Assembly: GCA_963623875.1 (NCBI GenBank)
Contig: CAVFNL010000017.1
Coordinates: 1 to 64,000 of the forward strand
Source of the DNA: UBA3206 sp963623875
GTDB lineage: Bacteria; Bacillota_I; Bacilli_A; Acholeplasmatales; Anaeroplasmataceae
Reading direction: 5' to 3'
DNA: 64,000 bases
The notes beneath the pieces were generated by a model. It searched no databases and had not been told where the DNA came from. It worked only from the letters and a program-made list of their open reading frames with translations. Positions 62,107 through 64,000 of the stretch are shown here, one piece after another (positions within the stretch are counted from its first letter, which is position 1; every line of letters begins with the position of its first letter). Position numbers and translations under genes: made by a program.

Positions 62107-63348
62107 ATGGAATTTAAAATTGGAAATTTCACATGTAGTGAATTAAAAGAAAAATATGGTACACCGCTTTATGTTTATGATGAAGCTTTAATGAGACATA
62201 TAATTAATCTTTATAAGGATAATTTAAAATCAGATAAATTTGATACACTTGTATTATTTGCTTCAAAAGCTTTTGCATGTATGGCAATGTATAAACTTGT
62301 TCATGAAGAAGGTATTGGTTCAGATGTTGTTTCAGGCGGAGAACTATATGCGGCTTTAAAGTATCAAGAACCAGAAAAAATTTATTTTCACGGAAATAAT
62401 AAAACAGAAGAAGAAATTATTATGGGTATTAATGCAGGAGTTAAGTTTGTTTGCGACAACTTAGGTGAGGCAAAAATGCTTGATGAAATATCTACTAGAT
62501 TAGGAAAAAATGTAGATGTATTATTTAGACTTAATGTAGGAGTTGAAGCTCATACTCATAAATTTATTGTTACAGCTCATGTTGATTCTAAATTTGGTAT
62601 GTTAATGGACTCAGCTGATCTTAAGGAATCACTTAAAATTGTAAATGATTCTAAATACTTACATTTAGCAGGATTCCATTCACATATAGGATCACAAATA
62701 TTTGATCCAAGCGGATTCTATGCGGCTATTGATAAATTAGTAGCTTATTTAAAGAATTTTGATGAAAAATTAATTTTAAATATCGGTGGAGGATATGGAG
62801 TTAGATATACTGATGAAGATAAACCTATTCCATATGATGAAATTTCTAAGATGTTAATTAAGCATACTGAAGATGCATTAGAGAAAAATAATGTAGGATT
62901 AAAGGCTTTAGTAATTGAACCAGGAAGATCTATAGTAGGAGAAGCAGGATATACATTATATACTATTGGTAATACTAAACAAACACCTAATAGAAAATAT
63001 TATTTCATAGATGGAGGTATGGCCGATAATATTAGACCAGCTCTTTACCAAGCAAAATATGATGCTATAATTGCTAATAAAATGGAAGCTCCTAAAACTG
63101 AGGTTGTAACTCTTGCAGGTAAATGTTGTGAAAGTGGAGATTTAATTATTGAAAATATAAAAATGGCTAAAGCAGAAAGAGGAGATATCGTGTGCGTATT
63201 TACTACAGGAGCATATGGTTACTCAATGTCTAGTCATTATAACAAGGCTCAAACGCCAGCAGTTGTTTTTGTAAATGGCGATAAATCAAGACTAGTTATT
63301 AAACGTGAAAGTTATGAGGATTTATATAGAAACGATTGCGAAGAATAA
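62107..63348 (+). CDS. lysA: Diaminopimelate decarboxylase
   Basis: Final step of lysine biosynthesis: meso-DAP to lysine and CO2, PLP-dependent. 413 aa. The PLP Lys is in FASKAFACMAMYKL. HSHIGSQI, GGGYGVRY, EPGRSIVGEAG, CCESGD, and GAYGYSMSSHYN complete the alanine-racemase-like barrel and the second domain. SD TAGGAGGT. It follows the lysine riboswitch and shares its transcript with dapA, 20 nt on. Confidence 0.96.
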   Translation: MEFKIGNFTCSELKEKYGTPLYVYDEALMRHIINLYKDNLKSDKFDTLVLFASKAFACMAMYKLVHEEGIGSDVVSGGELYAALKYQEPEKIYFHGNNKTEEEIIMGINAGVKFVCDNLGEAKMLDEISTRLGKNVDVLFRLNVGVEAHTHKFIVTAHVDSKFGMLMDSADLKESLKIVNDSKYLHLAGFHSHIGSQIFDPSGFYAAIDKLVAYLKNFDEKLILNIGGGYGVRYTDEDKPIPYDEISKMLIKHTEDALEKNNVGLKALVIEPGRSIVGEAGYTLYTIGNTKQTPNRKYYFIDGGMADNIRPALYQAKYDAIIANKMEAPKTEVVTLAGKCCESGDLIIENIKMAKAERGDIVCVFTTGAYGYSMSSHYNKAQTPAVVFVNGDKSRLVIKRESYEDLYRNDCEE

Positions 63349-63368
63349 AAAAGGAAGGAAAAGTTAAA

Positions 63369-64000
63369 ATGATAAAAATTGAAGGTTCTATTGTTGCGCT
63401 AATTACCCCATTCAATGAAGATGGAAGTGTTAATTTAGACAAGTTAGGAGAATTAGTAGAATTCCATGTTAAAAATCATACAGATGCATTATGTATCTTA
63501 GGAACTACAGGGGAAGCTTCTACTATGGAATTCTCAGAAGAGGAGAAAATTGTGCGTTATGTTGTAGATAAAGCAGCAGGACGTATAAAGATTATTGTAG
63601 GTAGTGGATCTAACTGTACTGCGACAGCTATTGAATATACTAAAAAGTATGGAAATATGGGGGCTGATGCATTACTTGTTATTACACCTTATTATAATAA
63701 AACTAATGAGACTGGTATGATTAAGCATTTTACAGCAGTTGCGGATGCATCACCAAAACCTATTATTATGTATAATGTACCCGGAAGAACTGGATGCCAA
63801 ATTTCAGTTCACGCAGTTGAAGTTTTATCAAAACATCCTAACATAATTGGAATTAAGGAAGCATCAGGAGATTTAACATATGCTGGTAAAGTTGCTAGAT
63901 ATTTAAATGATGAATTTAGAATGTATTCAGGAAATGATGATATAATTGTTCCAATGTTATCATTAGGAGCTTCAGGTGTAATTTCTGTGTGGGCTAATAT
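63369..64000 (+). CDS. dapA: 4-hydroxy-tetrahydrodipicolinate synthase, partial
   Basis: First committed step of DAP/lysine synthesis, from pyruvate and aspartate semialdehyde. The start ATG follows GGAAGGAAA. About 210 codons are visible, cut by the window end. Seen: ALITPFNEDGSV, GTTGEASTM, VITPYYNKTNETGM, YNVPGRTGCQIS, and the Schiff-base Lys in GIKEASGD. Position under the lysine riboswitch with lysA fits end-product control. Confidence 0.95.
   Translation, partial: MIKIEGSIVALITPFNEDGSVNLDKLGELVEFHVKNHTDALCILGTTGEASTMEFSEEEKIVRYVVDKAAGRIKIIVGSGSNCTATAIEYTKKYGNMGADALLVITPYYNKTNETGMIKHFTAVADASPKPIIMYNVPGRTGCQISVHAVEVLSKHPNIIGIKEASGDLTYAGKVARYLNDEFRMYSGNDDIIVPMLSLGASGVISVWAN

Noticed and set aside
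1..64000. CRISPR array, prophage or intact insertion sequence
   Set aside because: No regular repeat-spacer series, no phage structural genes and no full transposase were seen; only one transposase remnant.
1..64000. UGA read as tryptophan
   Set aside because: Several intact genes end in TGA (mutS, the ZIP gene) and Trp is encoded by TGG throughout.

Overview
The window looks like a chromosomal segment of a low-GC Gram-positive bacterium (Bacillota, a Bacilli/Erysipelotrichia-like or related gut lineage). Base composition is strongly AT-rich. Shine-Dalgarno sites (AGGAGG, AGGTGA) are clear, promoters are sigma-A-like (TTGACA, 17 bp, TATAAT), and intrinsic terminators are plentiful. PyrR-type attenuation and a lysine riboswitch are also typical of this group. 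UGA is read as stop (for example at the end of mutS), so this is not a Mycoplasma-type code. Most genes lie on the + strand. The species cannot be named from the sequence alone.

Layout. 1-650: the end of an rRNA operon (5S, tRNA-Asn), then a promoter, a c-di-GMP-I-like riboswitch and two terminators with no gene in between. 650-4900: aconitase, citrate synthase and NAD-type isocitrate dehydrogenase, the oxidative half-cycle that makes 2-oxoglutarate. 5.7-12 kb: mutS-mutL-miaA-aroK-aroQ. 12-13.2 kb: decayed genes, an insertion-sequence relic and a 25-bp direct repeat. 13.2-18.1 kb: efp, a CorC-type membrane protein, gmk, rpoZ, uvrC. 18.2-20.5 kb: a DUF1538 membrane protein with two PII-like regulators. 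20.5-31 kb: a U32 protein, a frameshifted membrane-protein gene, a glutaredoxin/PPOX-fold/glutaredoxin trio, DAHP synthase, a C69 dipeptidase, a cation efflux protein, a glycosyltransferase and TcdA. 30.8-35.5 kb: pepT, an acetyltransferase, TrmN6, a flavin-reductase-like protein, a GGDEF protein and a DUF308 protein. 35.5-36.4 kb: a broken BspA-type leucine-rich-repeat gene. 36.5-39.3 kb: a cytidylate-kinase-like protein, tRNA-Arg(CCG), a GNAT enzyme, Veg, a candidate structured RNA and an unknown protein.

39.5-43.4 kb encodes a 1310-residue lipoprotein with a PL9 pectate lyase core. 43.6-53.1 kb is a complete de novo UMP operon, pyrB-pyrC-carA-carB-pyrK-pyrD-pyrF-pyrE, behind a PyrR attenuator. 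53.2-61.8 kb holds NudC, a gluconate-5-dehydrogenase-like SDR, a ZIP transporter, a cytoplasmic pectinesterase, hemolysin III, tRNA-Leu, an EamA transporter, a possible HEPN/DUF5677-like protein and an orphan solute-binding lipoprotein. The window ends in lysA-dapA under a lysine riboswitch, with dapA cut by the window edge.

Themes. Biosynthesis (glutamate precursor, aromatics, pyrimidines, lysine) is nearly prototrophic in style. Pectin use appears as three scattered genes: the surface pectate lyase, the cytoplasmic pectinesterase and an SDR often found with pectin genes. A possible c-di-GMP circuit is suggested by one GGDEF protein and one riboswitch. The least explained items are the gene-less riboswitch unit at 229-596, the promoter-to-terminator RNA at 38284-38413, the DUF1538/PII pair module, and a recurring TTGCG/CGCAA pentamer.
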